64,000 bases of DNA from Prevotella sp. (GCA_017470345.1 JAFUEP010000027.1:1-64000), one strand, 5' to 3'; positions 14,978 to 24,125 are shown, counted from the first letter of the stretch. A program made the numbers and translations. Notes: generated by a model not told the origin, from the letters alone.

Positions 14978-15819
14978 CTTTTCACTTCTATCTCGCTGAC
15001 CTCGGTGACGCGGTCGACCCATCCGTTCATGACGACGGCGGGCGAGTGGGTGGTGAGGATGATCTGGACGTGGGGGTTGAGCTCGAGAATGAGGTCGATG
15101 AGGCGCTTCTGCCACTCGATGTGGAGCGACACCTCGGGCTCGTCCATGAAGAGGACGTAGGGCAGGTCGTCCTCGACGAGGACCGTCAGGAGGATGGCGA
15201 GCATCTGCTTCTCGCCGCTGGAGAGCTGGTAGGGCATGAGCATCTCGCCGATCTGGGTGAAGCGGATCTCGTTCTCGGTGCGGACGATGTGCTTGCCGGT
15301 CTCGGAGAAGAGGTCGTCGACGATGTCCTGGAAACGGGTCTTCTTGGCCGAGAGGGCCTGGGCGGCGTCGGTGCGGCCGGCCTGCAGCTCGGCGATGATG
15401 CGGTTGCCGATGTTGACCTGATAGTCGAGATACTTGCGCTGCAGCTGGTAGAGCTGGAAGTCGAGCAGCGAGCCTCCCCCACCCCGTATGACGGGCAGCA
15501 CCTGGCGCAGGGCGCCCTCCTCGTCGGCGAAGACCTGCGAGAGGCTCGAGTCGAGCGAGCGTATCATGTCGTAGCGTATCCATCGGGCGTCGTCGGGACT
15601 GACGTCGAGGCGCACGCCCTTGAGCATGTGGCTTGGGAACTCGCCTCCAGCAGAGAGGCCCTTGACGACCTTGTTGATGATGGTCGACTTGCCCTGCCCG
15701 TTGATGCCGCTGAGGATGTTCACCTGCGGGTCGAGGTCCCAGACGATGTGCTTCTTGCCGCTCCAGAGGGAGTCGATCTCGATGCGACGGATGTAGTCAG
15801 CAAACTTTTGCATAGCCAT
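14968..15819 (-). CDS. Compact ABC/OLD-type ATPase partner of DUF4435
   Basis: A 283-residue ATPase with all nucleotide-binding motifs: Walker A GINGQGKST near residue 37, signature LSSGEKQM, Walker B YVLFMDEPEVSLH and the switch His in TTHSP. The order and DEPEVSLH wording match AAA_21/OLD-like ATPases rather than transporters. At under 300 residues it is shorter than AriA of PARIS or OLD nucleases, with little insert between the motifs. The start MAMQKF (15817-15819) follows a -7 element by about 18 bases; a Met two codons later is also possible. The longer upstream frame overlaps the divergent transporter gene and is rejected. Confidence 0.85.
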   Translation of the reverse strand: MAMQKFADYIRRIEIDSLWSGKKHIVWDLDPQVNILSGINGQGKSTIINKVVKGLSAGGEFPSHMLKGVRLDVSPDDARWIRYDMIRSLDSSLSQVFADEEGALRQVLPVIRGGGGSLLDFQLYQLQRKYLDYQVNIGNRIIAELQAGRTDAAQALSAKKTRFQDIVDDLFSETGKHIVRTENEIRFTQIGEMLMPYQLSSGEKQMLAILLTVLVEDDLPYVLFMDEPEVSLHIEWQKRLIDLILELNPHVQIILTTHSPAVVMNGWVDRVTEVSEIEVKSER

Positions 15820-15836
15820 TGGAGTTGATTTCTTTG

Positions 15837-15875
15837 CAAATATAGGAATTATTTCGCAAATAATGTGTACTTTTG
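15837..15875. promoter_or_regulatory. Divergent -7 elements for ATPase and transporter genes
   Basis: The minus strand reads TATATTTG at 15837-15844 (toward the ATPase) and the plus strand TACTTTTG at 15868-15875 (toward the transporter). Neither has a clear TTTG at the right distance, so both may be weak or regulated. Confidence 0.55.
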
Positions 15876-15904
15876 CAGCCGAATTTAAGAAAAGTAAAGA
15901 AAAA

Positions 15905-16897
15905 ATGAAGAATAATAATAAACCGCTGCAGGCCCACCTGTCGATGTTCGGGGCCTGCGCCATCTGGGGACTGATGGCGCCTGTGGGCAAGGACGCGATG
16001 ACGCACGGGCTCGACGGCCCGTCGATGGTGATGCTGCGCATCATGGGCGGGGCGCTGCTTTTCTGGGTGGCCTCGCTGTTTGTCCGCCGGGAGCACGTGC
16101 CTCTGCGCGACGTGTTCGTCTTTGCGGGCGCCGCCGTCTTCGGGCTGGTGTGCAACCAGTGCGGATATACCATCGGGCTGTCGCTGACGTCGCCCATCAA
16201 CGCGAGCATCGTCACCACGTCGATGCCTATCTTCGCCATGCTGCTGGCGGCGCTGATCCTGAAGGAGCCCATCACGAGCCGCAAGGTGCTGGGCGTCATG
16301 CTGGGCTGCAGCGGCGCGCTGATGCTCATCCTGACGTCGGCGGGCAAGCTCCCCTCCCTCGGAGGGGTCGGGGGAGGCTCGGCGGGTGACATCCGTGGCG
16401 ACCTGTGCTGCCTGGGGGCGCAGTTCTCGTATGCGCTCTATCTGTCGCTCTTCAATAAGTTCATCAAGAAGTACAGCATCTTCACCGTCAACAAGTGGAT
16501 GTTTCTCTGGGCGACGGTCATCCTCATGCCCCTGGCCGGGCCGCACACGCTCTCCGTCCTCAGCAATCCGCTACCGGTCAAGACCATCCTCGAGGCGGCC
16601 TACGTCGTCGTCTTCGGCACGTTCATCGGCTACATCCTGATCATCGGGGCACAAAAAGTGTTACGGCCAACAGTCGTTGCCGTATATAACTACGTGCAAC
16701 CACTGGTGGCCGTAACGGTCAGTGTCTTGGCAGGCCTGGGCGTGATGAAATGGACGCACGCCGTGGCCGTCATATTAGTATTCTCGGGCGTGATGCTCGT
16801 CACGAAGTCGCGCTCGCGGCGCGACATGGAGCAACGGGCAGCTACTGTCTCATCCGACGACTGCTCCACGCCGGCATCACCTCGCCGGCAGGGCTGA
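15905..16897 (+). CDS. DMT-superfamily EamA-type inner-membrane transporter
   Basis: About ten hydrophobic segments over 330 residues in two EamA repeats (first from ACAIWGLMAPVGKD, second from LCCLGAQFSYALYLS), the layout of drug/metabolite exporters. The start MKNNNK (15905) follows the plus-strand -7 element by 29 bases. A Gly-rich insert, KLPSLGGVGGGSAG, lies between the repeats and is encoded by a G-rich palindrome found again at 17547-17580. The 3' end overlaps the convergent FKBP gene by 56 bases. Substrate unknown. Confidence 0.88.
   Translation: MKNNNKPLQAHLSMFGACAIWGLMAPVGKDAMTHGLDGPSMVMLRIMGGALLFWVASLFVRREHVPLRDVFVFAGAAVFGLVCNQCGYTIGLSLTSPINASIVTTSMPIFAMLLAALILKEPITSRKVLGVMLGCSGALMLILTSAGKLPSLGGVGGGSAGDIRGDLCCLGAQFSYALYLSLFNKFIKKYSIFTVNKWMFLWATVILMPLAGPHTLSVLSNPLPVKTILEAAYVVVFGTFIGYILIIGAQKVLRPTVVAVYNYVQPLVAVTVSVLAGLGVMKWTHAVAVILVFSGVMLVTKSRSRRDMEQRAATVSSDDCSTPASPRRQG
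16351..16381. repeat. G-rich palindromic repeat inside the transporter gene
   Basis: CCCCTCCCTCGGAGGGG followed by TCGGGGGAGG, in frame, encoding part of a loop. The same wording recurs between genes at 17547-17580, so this looks like a mobile short repeat tolerated in a loop. Confidence 0.6.
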
Positions 16898-17525
16898 AGT
16901 CGATGAGCGTCAGGTCGAAGATGACGACGCTGTAGGCTGGCACCGAGCCCGAGTCGGTGCCGGTGCTGCCATAGGCCAGTGCGCTGGGGATGAAGACGCG
17001 CCAGTGGTCGCCCCGGTGCATGTGGAGCAGGGCCGTCGTGTAGCCGTCGATCTGGGCCGAAGCCAGCTGTCGGGCTGTGGCATTGGTCACATGGCTATAC
17101 TTGCCATAGACGGTGCCGTCGAAGACACGGCCTTCGGGATAAGTGGCAGTGGGAATGAGGCGTCCCTGATAGCTGACGCGCACCGAGTCGGTGTACATGG
17201 GATTCTCGCCCTCCTCGCCAGTCTCGACAACCTTCACGTAGATATAGTCAGTCGGTTTGCCCTCGCTCGCCTCGTCGAGCGTGAAGCTCTTCAGCTTCAG
17301 CCACGTCGTCGGGTGGGCCCGAAGCGAGTCCTCGAGCGAAGCGAAGTATTGTTCGTTGCGCTCTTGCCAGTTGCTGAACTCGCCCTCGTCGTCGTCGCTC
17401 TCAGAGCATGAGGCGAGGAGCCCCGCCCCTACTCCGACGCAAAGGAGAGGAGTAAGGACAGCCAGGAGACACACAGCCTGGTGACTAAACCACTGTCGTA
17501 AAGTCTTTCTTGTCATATTATTCAA
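16842..17525 (-). CDS. FKBP-type peptidyl-prolyl isomerase lipoprotein
   Basis: Predicted to catalyse proline isomerisation during folding of exported proteins. The N-terminus has a hydrophobic segment ending LLASC, a lipobox. The C-terminal FKBP domain shows VRVSYQGRL, GRVFDGT, the GYTTALLHMHRGDHWRVFIPS segment, LAYGSTG and VVIFDLTLID, all family landmarks. 227 residues from the first Met; MTRK three codons later is an alternative start. It converges on the transporter gene with a 56-base overlap. Confidence 0.88.
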   Translation of the reverse strand: MNNMTRKTLRQWFSHQAVCLLAVLTPLLCVGVGAGLLASCSESDDDEGEFSNWQERNEQYFASLEDSLRAHPTTWLKLKSFTLDEASEGKPTDYIYVKVVETGEEGENPMYTDSVRVSYQGRLIPTATYPEGRVFDGTVYGKYSHVTNATARQLASAQIDGYTTALLHMHRGDHWRVFIPSALAYGSTGTDSGSVPAYSVVIFDLTLIDFSPAGEVMPAWSSRRMRQ

Positions 17526-17546
17526 AATCTAAGAAGTCAAACAAAA

Positions 17547-17580
17547 GCCCCCTCCCGTGGGGAGGGGCTGGGGATGGGCC
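17547..17580. repeat. G-rich palindromic repeat between FKBP and glyS genes
   Basis: CCCCTCCCGTGGGGAGGGG followed by CTGGGGATGGG abuts the glycyl-tRNA synthetase stop codon. Same family as 16351-16381. It could also act as a terminator stem after glyS. Confidence 0.6.
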
Positions 17581-19122
17581 TTAGAGTTTCTTCAGCAGCG
17601 AGGTGATGCTGACCTTGTCTTCAATCATCTTGCAGAGATCCTCGATCTTCACGCGCTCCTGTTCCATCGTGTCGCGGAAGCGGAGGGTGACGCAGCCGTC
17701 CTGGAGCGTGTCGTGGTCGACGGTGACGCAGTAGGGCGTGCCGATGGCGTCCTGACGGCGATAGCGCTTGCCGATGGAGTCCTTCTCGTCGTACTGCGTG
17801 TTGAAGTGGAAGCGCAGGTCGTTGACAATCTCGCGGGCCTTCTCGGGCAGTCCGTCCTTCTTGACCAGCGGCATGACGGCCAGCTTCACAGGGGCCAGGG
17901 CTGCGGGCAACTTGAGGACAACGCGGGACTCGCCATTCTCGAGTTTCTCCTCCTCATAGCTGTGGCACATGATGGAGAGGAACATGCGGTCGACGCCGAT
18001 GGAGGTCTCGATGACGTACGGGGTGTACGACTCGTTGGTCATCGGGTCGAAGTATTTGATCTGCTTGCCCGAGAACTTCTCGTGCTGCGACAGGTCGAAG
18101 TTGGTGCGCGAGTGGATGCCCTCGACCTCCTTGAATCCGAACGGCATGTGGAACTCGATGTCGGTGGCGGCGTTGGCGTAGTGGGCCAGCTTGTCGTGGT
18201 CGTGGAAACGGTAGTTCTCAGCGCCGAAGCCCAGGTTCTGGTGCCACTTCATGCGGGTCTCCTTCCACTTCTGGAACCACTCCAGCTCGGTGCCGGGCTT
18301 GACGAAGAACTGCATCTCCATCTGCTCGAACTCACGCATGCGGAAGATGAACTGGCGGGCGACGATCTCGTTGCGGAATGCCTTACCGATCTGGGCAATG
18401 CCGAAGGGGATCTTCATGCGGCCGGTCTTCTGCACGTTGAGGTAGTTGACGAAGATGCCCTGGGCCGTCTCCGGGCGCAGATAGATCTTCATCGAACCGT
18501 CGGCCGTGGAGCCCATCTCGGTGGAGAACATCAGGTTGAACTGGCGCACGTCGGTCCAGTTGCGGGTGCCGCTGATGGGGTCGACGATCTCCTCGTCGAG
18601 GATGATCTGGCGCAGCTCCTCCAGGTCAGGGCCTTGCATGGCCTTGGCATAGCGCTCATGGAGGGCGTCACGCTTAGCCTTCGTCTCGGCCACGCGGGGC
18701 GACGTCTCCAGATATTTCTCCTCGTCGAAGCTGTCGCCGAAGCGCTTGCGGGCCTTCTCGACTTCCTTCTGGATCTTCTCGTCGTATTTGGCTATCTGGT
18801 CCTCGATGAGCACATCGGCACGATAGCGCTTCTTCGAGTCGCGGTTGTCAATCAGGGGGTCGTTGAAGGCATCGACGTGGCCGGAAGCCTTCCAGATGGT
18901 GGGGTGCATGAAGATGGCAGAATCAATGCCCACGATGTTCTCGTGGAGCAACACCATCGCCTGCCACCAGTACTGCTTGATGTTGTTTTTCAACTCTACG
19001 CCCATCTGGCCGTAATCATAGACTGCGCCCAGTCCGTCGTAGATGTCACTCGATGGGAACACGAACCCATACTCCTTGCAATGCGATACAATCTTCTTGA
19101 AAACGTCTTCTTGTTGTGCCAT
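17581..19122 (-). CDS. glyS: Glycyl-tRNA synthetase, single-chain alpha2 type
   Basis: Class II enzyme that charges tRNA-Gly. The opening YGFVFPSSDIYDGLGAVYDY, the motif GIAQIGKAFRNEIVARQFIFRMREF (motif 2 region) and EQMEMQFF, and the late segment FRFHDTMEQ-like RFRDTMEQERV identify the dimeric eukaryote/archaeal-like form used in Bacteroidetes. It has 513 residues, full length, with the anticodon-binding domain from about 410. The start follows a full promoter by 30 bases. Confidence 0.96.
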   Translation of the reverse strand: MAQQEDVFKKIVSHCKEYGFVFPSSDIYDGLGAVYDYGQMGVELKNNIKQYWWQAMVLLHENIVGIDSAIFMHPTIWKASGHVDAFNDPLIDNRDSKKRYRADVLIEDQIAKYDEKIQKEVEKARKRFGDSFDEEKYLETSPRVAETKAKRDALHERYAKAMQGPDLEELRQIILDEEIVDPISGTRNWTDVRQFNLMFSTEMGSTADGSMKIYLRPETAQGIFVNYLNVQKTGRMKIPFGIAQIGKAFRNEIVARQFIFRMREFEQMEMQFFVKPGTELEWFQKWKETRMKWHQNLGFGAENYRFHDHDKLAHYANAATDIEFHMPFGFKEVEGIHSRTNFDLSQHEKFSGKQIKYFDPMTNESYTPYVIETSIGVDRMFLSIMCHSYEEEKLENGESRVVLKLPAALAPVKLAVMPLVKKDGLPEKAREIVNDLRFHFNTQYDEKDSIGKRYRRQDAIGTPYCVTVDHDTLQDGCVTLRFRDTMEQERVKIEDLCKMIEDKVSITSLLKKL

Positions 19123-19150
19123 AATAATAATGAATTTGCAAATTTGCGTG

Positions 19151-19181
19151 CAAAGTTACGAAAAGTCGGGCGAAATGCAAA
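19151..19181 (-). promoter_or_regulatory. Promoter of glyS
   Basis: TTTG, 19-base spacer, TAACTTTG. Almost identical over its whole length to the plus-strand promoter at 24095-24125. Confidence 0.8.
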
Positions 19182-19232
19182 AAGAATTATTCTTTTTTTG
19201 CCAAGGCGAGACCACTTCGACGATTTTTAAGG

Positions 19233-22052
19233 TTAATTATTCGTTTTCTCCTTCATATATTGCGTCGGACTGACGCCATAGGCACGGCGGAAGGCATGGG
19301 AGAAGTGGGCCACGTCGGCAAAGCCGCACTGGATGGCCACGTCGGTGATCGATTCCGGGCCCTGCTTAAGCAAGCGGCACGACTCCTCCAGTCGGCGACG
19401 GGTGATGTAGACGGCAGGCGACAGGCCCGAGACGGCCCGCAACTTGCGCGTGAACTGCGACAGGCTCATGCCCATCTCCTTGGCCACCGCCGTAGCATCG
19501 ACGTAGCCCTTCGCCATCAGGCGCAGAATCACCTCGTCGAGACTGTCGAGGAAGAGCGGGGCGTTCTTGGCCCGTCTCTCGGAGAAGGGCAGGGCTGACG
19601 CGTCGTGACTGGTGTGCCGACTGCCGGTCGGGTCTATCTGCGGCTGGGCCTTCTCGATGAGGCGTCGCCGCTGTTCGAGCAGCTTGGTGATGCGCAGCCG
19701 CAGCTCGTCGGGGCGGAAGGGCTTCGTCAGGTAGACGTCGGCCCCTGCCTCGATGCCTTGCAGGCGGTCGTCGTCGGTGACGCGAGCGGTGATGACGATG
19801 ACGGGGATATGGTCGGTCACCATGTTGCCACGGATGCGGCGGCAGAGCTCCAGGCCGTCCATGCCCGGCATCATCACGTCGGTCAGGATGACGTCAGGCA
19901 CCAGCTGCTCAGCCTTCTGCAGGCCCTCTTCGCCGTCGGCGGCATAAGCCACCTCATAGTCAGCCTCCAGCACGCTGCCGATATAGTCGGCCACGTCGCG
20001 GTTGTCCTCGACGACAAGCACGCGCAGCGAGGTGTCGTCAGCCGTATCAGCCTCTCCCACAGGGGTGTCATTGTGAGCGGCGGGTGCCATCGGGACGGCC
20101 ACCTTCACCGGCCGGAGCGGCTCGCTCTGCGTTGACGGCGTGATGTCCTTCTGGCGCAGGGGCATGCTGACGGTGAACGTGGAGCCTTGTCCCAAGGTGC
20201 TCGCGGCGGTGATAGTGGCGCGCGAGGCGGTGGCTATCTCACGACAGAAGGCCAGTCCGATGCCCGAGCCGGGCGAGGTCGGTGTGTGGCGGCTCTGATA
20301 GAACGGTTCGAAGATGTGAGGCAGGTCGTCGGGGTGGATGCCCTGCCCGGTGTCGCTGACGACGATCTGCAACTGTCCTCCCTCCTGATGGGTGCTGAGA
20401 ACGACGGAGCCCCCTTCGGCAGTGTATTTCAGGGCGTTGACCAAAAGGTTGTCGACCACCTTCTGCACGTAGTCGGCCACGTGGTCGACGACGGCCGACG
20501 CTGCCTCGGGCTGGAATGTCAGACTGACACCACGGCTGTGGGCCGCCTCCTGATAGTTCTCGACGAGCATCGCCAGCTGGGGCACGATGTCGGTGCGCTC
20601 CCAGCGGGCATCGCCCACACTGGCCTTCACCTTCGCGATGTCGAGCAGCTGGTTGACGAGCGTCAGCAGGTGGTCGGCATTGCGGGTGATGGCGGGAATC
20701 TCCTTTTGTTCCGACAGGCCCTTGATGACGGTCAGCGGCGTGCGGAACTCATGGGTGATGTTGGTGAAGAACTCTTCGCGGACGGCCTGCAGCTGACGGA
20801 TAGCCTTCACCGTACGGCTACGGGTGCGGACGGCATACACGAGGGCTGCGATGACGGCCAGGGCCAGCAGGGCCACAATCAGGGACGTGATGATGAAGAT
20901 GTGCTTCTCGCGCCGCTGCTGCTCGTTCTCGCTCTGCAGCACGTCGTTGTGCACCTCGGCGTTGGCGCGGCTCAGCATCTGATGCATCTGGTCGTTGTGC
21001 AGCGAGTCCATCATCTGCGAGTAACGGCGCATCGCCTTCAGTGCGCCTCGCGGGTCGTTGGGCTCGAGGGCCTCGGCCAGCGACTTGTGGTCGTAGCAGA
21101 CGCTGCGCTTGTTGCCCATCTCCTGCTGCAGGGCTATGGCGCGTCGGATGACGGGCACTGCCTCAGCATTACGCTTCATGTCGAGCAGGTTAAAGGCCAC
21201 ATACTCCAGACTGATAGCCAACAGGTTACGGTCGACGATTTCCATTTGCTCGACCGTGCTGACGGCCTGGCGCGACATCTCGAGGGCCTTCTCCAGGTTG
21301 CCCTGACGATTGTAGGCATAGGAGAGCTGCGAGAGGTGGTTGACCACGCCGGCGTCGTAGCCGATGCGGCGGGCCGCCTCCACAGCCTGCAGGCCGTACT
21401 CCACGGCCTTGTCGGGCTCCTTCGCCACGTTGTACACCTCGCAGGCGATGCCCAGATAGTTGTGGGTGTTGCGGTCGGAGCCCGTCAGCCGGTCAGTCTC
21501 CAGGGCCTTCCCGACGAAATGTTTCGCCTCGTCAAAGTAGTCCAGGCTGAGGTCGATGATGGCCAGATAATTATATGAACGCGCGAGCGACATCAGCTGT
21601 CCGTGCTCCCGAGCGAAGCGCTCCGCCTCGAGCTCGGCCTCAGCCGCAGCGGTGTTACGGCTGGTCTTGAACAAACAGTAGCCACGGTCGCAGAGCAGCG
21701 TGGCATGCAGCTCCACGTTGTTGCCCTTGGCCAGCGTCAGGGCATGGTCGATATAGTCGAGACTCTCCTCGAAGTAAGAGTTAGCATAGTAGAAGCGCTC
21801 GGCAGCAAACCAGACGATGAAATCGAGCGAGTCGCGCGGCATCGTGTCGCCGATGCTGAGCGGTGTGCTGACGAGTTCCTCCTGCTGGGTGCTGAGGGCA
21901 ATGATGTCGCGTCCCAGAGTCAGACGCTTCTGCCCGCCGGCATTGTCATAGGCAGCCAGCAGGGAGTCGAGACGGTCGATGTCGTCAGCCGCCGACGTCG
22001 TCAGACAGGCGGCAAAGAGCAGGCCCAAAGCCCAGAGAATACGCTGTGTCAT
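19233..22052 (-). CDS. TPR-type hybrid two-component regulator (kinase, receiver, AraC)
   Basis: A single-chain signalling protein of 939 residues. Order: signal peptide (MTQRILWALGLLFAACLTTS), periplasmic TPR-like helices at about 25-370, transmembrane helix at about 384-406, HisKA with FFTNITHEFRTPL near 425, HATPase (NALKYTAEG, DTGQGI, GSGIGLAF), receiver with phospho-Asp in ILTDVMMPGMDG near 719, and AraC helix-turn-helix at about 835-938. The start MTQRIL was chosen because the longer frame begins inside the promoter. Sensor input is TPR rather than a beta-propeller, so the ligand may not be a glycan. No target gene is adjacent. Confidence 0.93.
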   Translation of the reverse strand: MTQRILWALGLLFAACLTTSAADDIDRLDSLLAAYDNAGGQKRLTLGRDIIALSTQQEELVSTPLSIGDTMPRDSLDFIVWFAAERFYYANSYFEESLDYIDHALTLAKGNNVELHATLLCDRGYCLFKTSRNTAAAEAELEAERFAREHGQLMSLARSYNYLAIIDLSLDYFDEAKHFVGKALETDRLTGSDRNTHNYLGIACEVYNVAKEPDKAVEYGLQAVEAARRIGYDAGVVNHLSQLSYAYNRQGNLEKALEMSRQAVSTVEQMEIVDRNLLAISLEYVAFNLLDMKRNAEAVPVIRRAIALQQEMGNKRSVCYDHKSLAEALEPNDPRGALKAMRRYSQMMDSLHNDQMHQMLSRANAEVHNDVLQSENEQQRREKHIFIITSLIVALLALAVIAALVYAVRTRSRTVKAIRQLQAVREEFFTNITHEFRTPLTVIKGLSEQKEIPAITRNADHLLTLVNQLLDIAKVKASVGDARWERTDIVPQLAMLVENYQEAAHSRGVSLTFQPEAASAVVDHVADYVQKVVDNLLVNALKYTAEGGSVVLSTHQEGGQLQIVVSDTGQGIHPDDLPHIFEPFYQSRHTPTSPGSGIGLAFCREIATASRATITAASTLGQGSTFTVSMPLRQKDITPSTQSEPLRPVKVAVPMAPAAHNDTPVGEADTADDTSLRVLVVEDNRDVADYIGSVLEADYEVAYAADGEEGLQKAEQLVPDVILTDVMMPGMDGLELCRRIRGNMVTDHIPVIVITARVTDDDRLQGIEAGADVYLTKPFRPDELRLRITKLLEQRRRLIEKAQPQIDPTGSRHTSHDASALPFSERRAKNAPLFLDSLDEVILRLMAKGYVDATAVAKEMGMSLSQFTRKLRAVSGLSPAVYITRRRLEESCRLLKQGPESITDVAIQCGFADVAHFSHAFRRAYGVSPTQYMKEKTNN

Positions 22053-22081
22053 CTGTTCAGTGTCTTTAAAAAACCTTGTTG

Positions 22082-22112
22082 CAAAGATACAAATAAACAG
22101 CAAAAAAACAAA
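22082..22112 (-). promoter_or_regulatory. Promoter of the TPR hybrid regulator
   Basis: TTTG, 19-base spacer, TATCTTTG, about 30 bases before the chosen start. Confidence 0.75.
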
Positions 22113-22207
22113 CAAAAGAGTTGTCTTTTCTCAAAAAAAGACAAGGAAGTGACAAGAATAGACAAGGACAATGATAAAAACAGACAACATCGTGACTGTT
22201 TCAGCCG

Positions 22208-22696
22208 CTATTTCATCAGCCACGCCCCGCGATGTGCCACCATCGGCACGACAATCTCCTCGCGCGTGCTGTCGCCATAGCTGAGCATCAGGAACACCTG
22301 CATCAGGTTGGCTGCCGAGTCCATCTCGGCCCGCGTGGCCGTGACGTCGGCAATGCCCTTGTGGGCGCGCTCCTGCTGGGCCACGAACTGCTTATAGCAG
22401 GCCACGAGCTGCTCCCGATAACCCTGGGGCAGACTGTCGGACCCCGCCTTGGCAGCAAGAAACTGGTCGCAGCGCCCATCGGCCAGCTGCCGATAGTAGA
22501 CCTGCGCTGCCACCATGGCGCCCTCCTGCGCCCGCTCCAGGTCGGAGCGTGAGTCGGAGCAAGAGGAGATGAAAAATGAAAGATGAAAGATGAAAAATAT
22601 GATCAGACTCACACCCACGAAAGAACGGGAGGCCAAGTGTTGCACTTTGCCCACTGTCCTACTTTCTTCATCTAGAAATCTAATCATATCTTTCAT
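22208..22696 (-). CDS. Small lipoprotein of unknown function
   Basis: 162 residues from the first Met. A hydrophobic segment (VSLIIFFIFHLSFFISSC) ends in a lipobox-like SSC near residue 46, followed by a helical, Gln/Ala-rich domain (MVAAQVYYRQLADGRCDQF) and a beta end (EEIVVPMVAHRGAWLMK), which recalls DUF4878-like nuclear-transport-factor folds. The hydrophobic core and the start codon lie in arms of a GAAAGATGA-type inverted repeat, so the true start is uncertain. It lies 28 bases downstream of der and is probably co-transcribed. Confidence 0.65.
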   Translation of the reverse strand: MKDMIRFLDEESRTVGKVQHLASRSFVGVSLIIFFIFHLSFFISSCSDSRSDLERAQEGAMVAAQVYYRQLADGRCDQFLAAKAGSDSLPQGYREQLVACYKQFVAQQERAHKGIADVTATRAEMDSAANLMQVFLMLSYGDSTREEIVVPMVAHRGAWLMK

Positions 22697-22718
22697 TTTT
22701 CATCTTTCATCTTTCATT
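22568..22718. repeat. Simple-sequence inverted repeat around the lipoprotein start
   Basis: Left arm 22568-22607 and right arm 22679-22718, made of GAAAGATGAAAAAT words and ATATGATTAGA. The same family as 14885-14977. One arm encodes the lipoprotein signal core and the other contains its first ATG. Confidence 0.65.
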
Positions 22719-22724
22719 TGGATT

Positions 22725-24038
22725 TCACTTCTGCCTCACAAAGATATTGATGGGCGAGCCCGTCAGCTTCCAGTTCTCGCGGATATTGTTCTCAAGGAAG
22801 CGCTTGTAGGGCTCCTTGACATACTGCGGCAGGTTGGCATAGAAGATGAACGTCGGGATCTGCGTGTCGGGCACCTGCGAGACATACTTGATCTTGATAT
22901 ACTTCCCCTTGATCGAGGGAGGCGGCGTGGCCTCGATGAGCGGCAGCATCACCTCGTTGAGCTTCGACGTGCCGATCTTGATCTTGCGGCTCAGGTAGAC
23001 ATCCTTGGCCGTCTCCAGGACCTTGAAGATGCGCTGCTTCGTCAGGGCCGAGGCGAAGATGATGGGGAAGTCGCGGAAGGGTGCCATGCGCGAGCGGATG
23101 GCCTCCTCGAAGGTGGAGATGACGGCCTGCGACTTATCTTCGACGAGGTCCCACTTGTTGACGACGACGACCAGCGACTTCGAGTTCTTCTGGATCAGCT
23201 GGAAGATGTTCATGTCCTGCGCCTCGATGCCGCGCGTGGCGTCGATCATGAGGATGCAGACGTCAGAGTTCTCTATGGCGCGGATGGAGCGCATGACGGA
23301 GTAGAACTCCAGGTCCTCCGTCACCTTGTTCTTGCGGCGGATACCGGCCGTGTCGACCAGGTAGAAGTCGAAGCCGAACTTGTCATAGCGCGTGTAGATG
23401 GAGTCGCGCGTCGTGCCGGCAATGTCGGTGACGATGTGGCGGTCCTCGCCGATGAAGGCGTTGATGAGGCTCGACTTGCCGGCGTTCGGACGGCCGACGA
23501 CGGCGAAGCGGGGGATGCCCTCCTCCAGTTCGTCGGTCTGCTTCTCGGGCAGCACCTCGAGGATGTGGTCGAGCAGGTCGCCCGTGCCCGAGCCCGTGGC
23601 GGCGCTGATGCAGAAGGGGTCGCCCAGACCCAGCTTATAGAAGTCGTACTGCCCATAGAGGTCGCGGTTGTCGTCGGCCTTGTTGGCCACGAGCACGATC
23701 GGCAGCTTCGAGCGGCGCAGAATCTGGGCCACGTCCATGTCCCAGTCGGTCACGCCGTTCTTGATGTCGCACAGGAAGAGCACCAGGTCGGCCTCCTCCG
23801 TGGCGATGACGACCTGCTTGCGGATCTCCTCCTCGAAGATGTCGTCCGAGTTGACCACCCAGCCGCCCGTGTCGACGACGGAGAACTCACGGCCGTTCCA
23901 CTCGCACTTGCCGTACTGGCGGTCGCGCGTCGTACCGGCCTCGTCGCTCACGATGGCCTGCCGGCTCTTAGTCAGTCTGTTGAATAATGTGGACTTCCCC
24001 ACGTTGGGACGCCCCACGATGGCTACTAAATTTCCCAT
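22725..24038 (-). CDS. der: Ribosome-assembly GTPase Der (EngA)
   Basis: A tandem GTPase needed for 50S subunit maturation. There are two G domains, each with its own P-loop: GRPNVGKST near residue 8 and GRPNAGKSS near 183, with [10 protein letters not shown] and DIAGTTRDS switch regions, DTGGW and DTAGI, and NKAD and NKWD specificity motifs. A C-terminal KH-like domain ends at VRQK. 437 residues, full length. In related genomes der often follows era in the yceD-rpmF-fabH-era cluster; here it is 23 kb away. Confidence 0.96.
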   Translation of the reverse strand: MGNLVAIVGRPNVGKSTLFNRLTKSRQAIVSDEAGTTRDRQYGKCEWNGREFSVVDTGGWVVNSDDIFEEEIRKQVVIATEEADLVLFLCDIKNGVTDWDMDVAQILRRSKLPIVLVANKADDNRDLYGQYDFYKLGLGDPFCISAATGSGTGDLLDHILEVLPEKQTDELEEGIPRFAVVGRPNAGKSSLINAFIGEDRHIVTDIAGTTRDSIYTRYDKFGFDFYLVDTAGIRRKNKVTEDLEFYSVMRSIRAIENSDVCILMIDATRGIEAQDMNIFQLIQKNSKSLVVVVNKWDLVEDKSQAVISTFEEAIRSRMAPFRDFPIIFASALTKQRIFKVLETAKDVYLSRKIKIGTSKLNEVMLPLIEATPPPSIKGKYIKIKYVSQVPDTQIPTFIFYANLPQYVKEPYKRFLENNIRENWKLTGSPINIFVRQK

Positions 24039-24057
24039 ACAAATTGCAATTTGGGTG

Positions 24058-24089
24058 CAAAGTTACAAAAAAACAACAGAAAAGCCAAA
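24058..24089 (-). promoter_or_regulatory. Promoter of der
   Basis: TTTG, 20-base spacer, TAACTTTG, ending about 20 bases before the der start codon. Confidence 0.8.
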
Positions 24090-24094
24090 TAAAT

Positions 24095-24125
24095 TTTGCA
24101 TTTCGCTCGACTTTTCGTAACTTTG
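24095..24125 (+). promoter_or_regulatory. Orphan plus-strand promoter A
   Basis: TTTG, 19-base spacer, TAACTTTG. It differs from the glyS promoter by one base in 31. It points rightward, but the next coding gene to the right on this strand is more than 7 kb away, so a small RNA or antisense transcript is possible. A small GCCGTC-AAA-GACGGC hairpin lies directly after it. Confidence 0.65.

Noticed and set aside
14968..16392. 474-codon frame extending the ATPase upstream
   Set aside because: The extra N-terminus lies opposite the EamA transporter gene and reads through the divergent promoters. The ATPase fold starts at MAMQKF.
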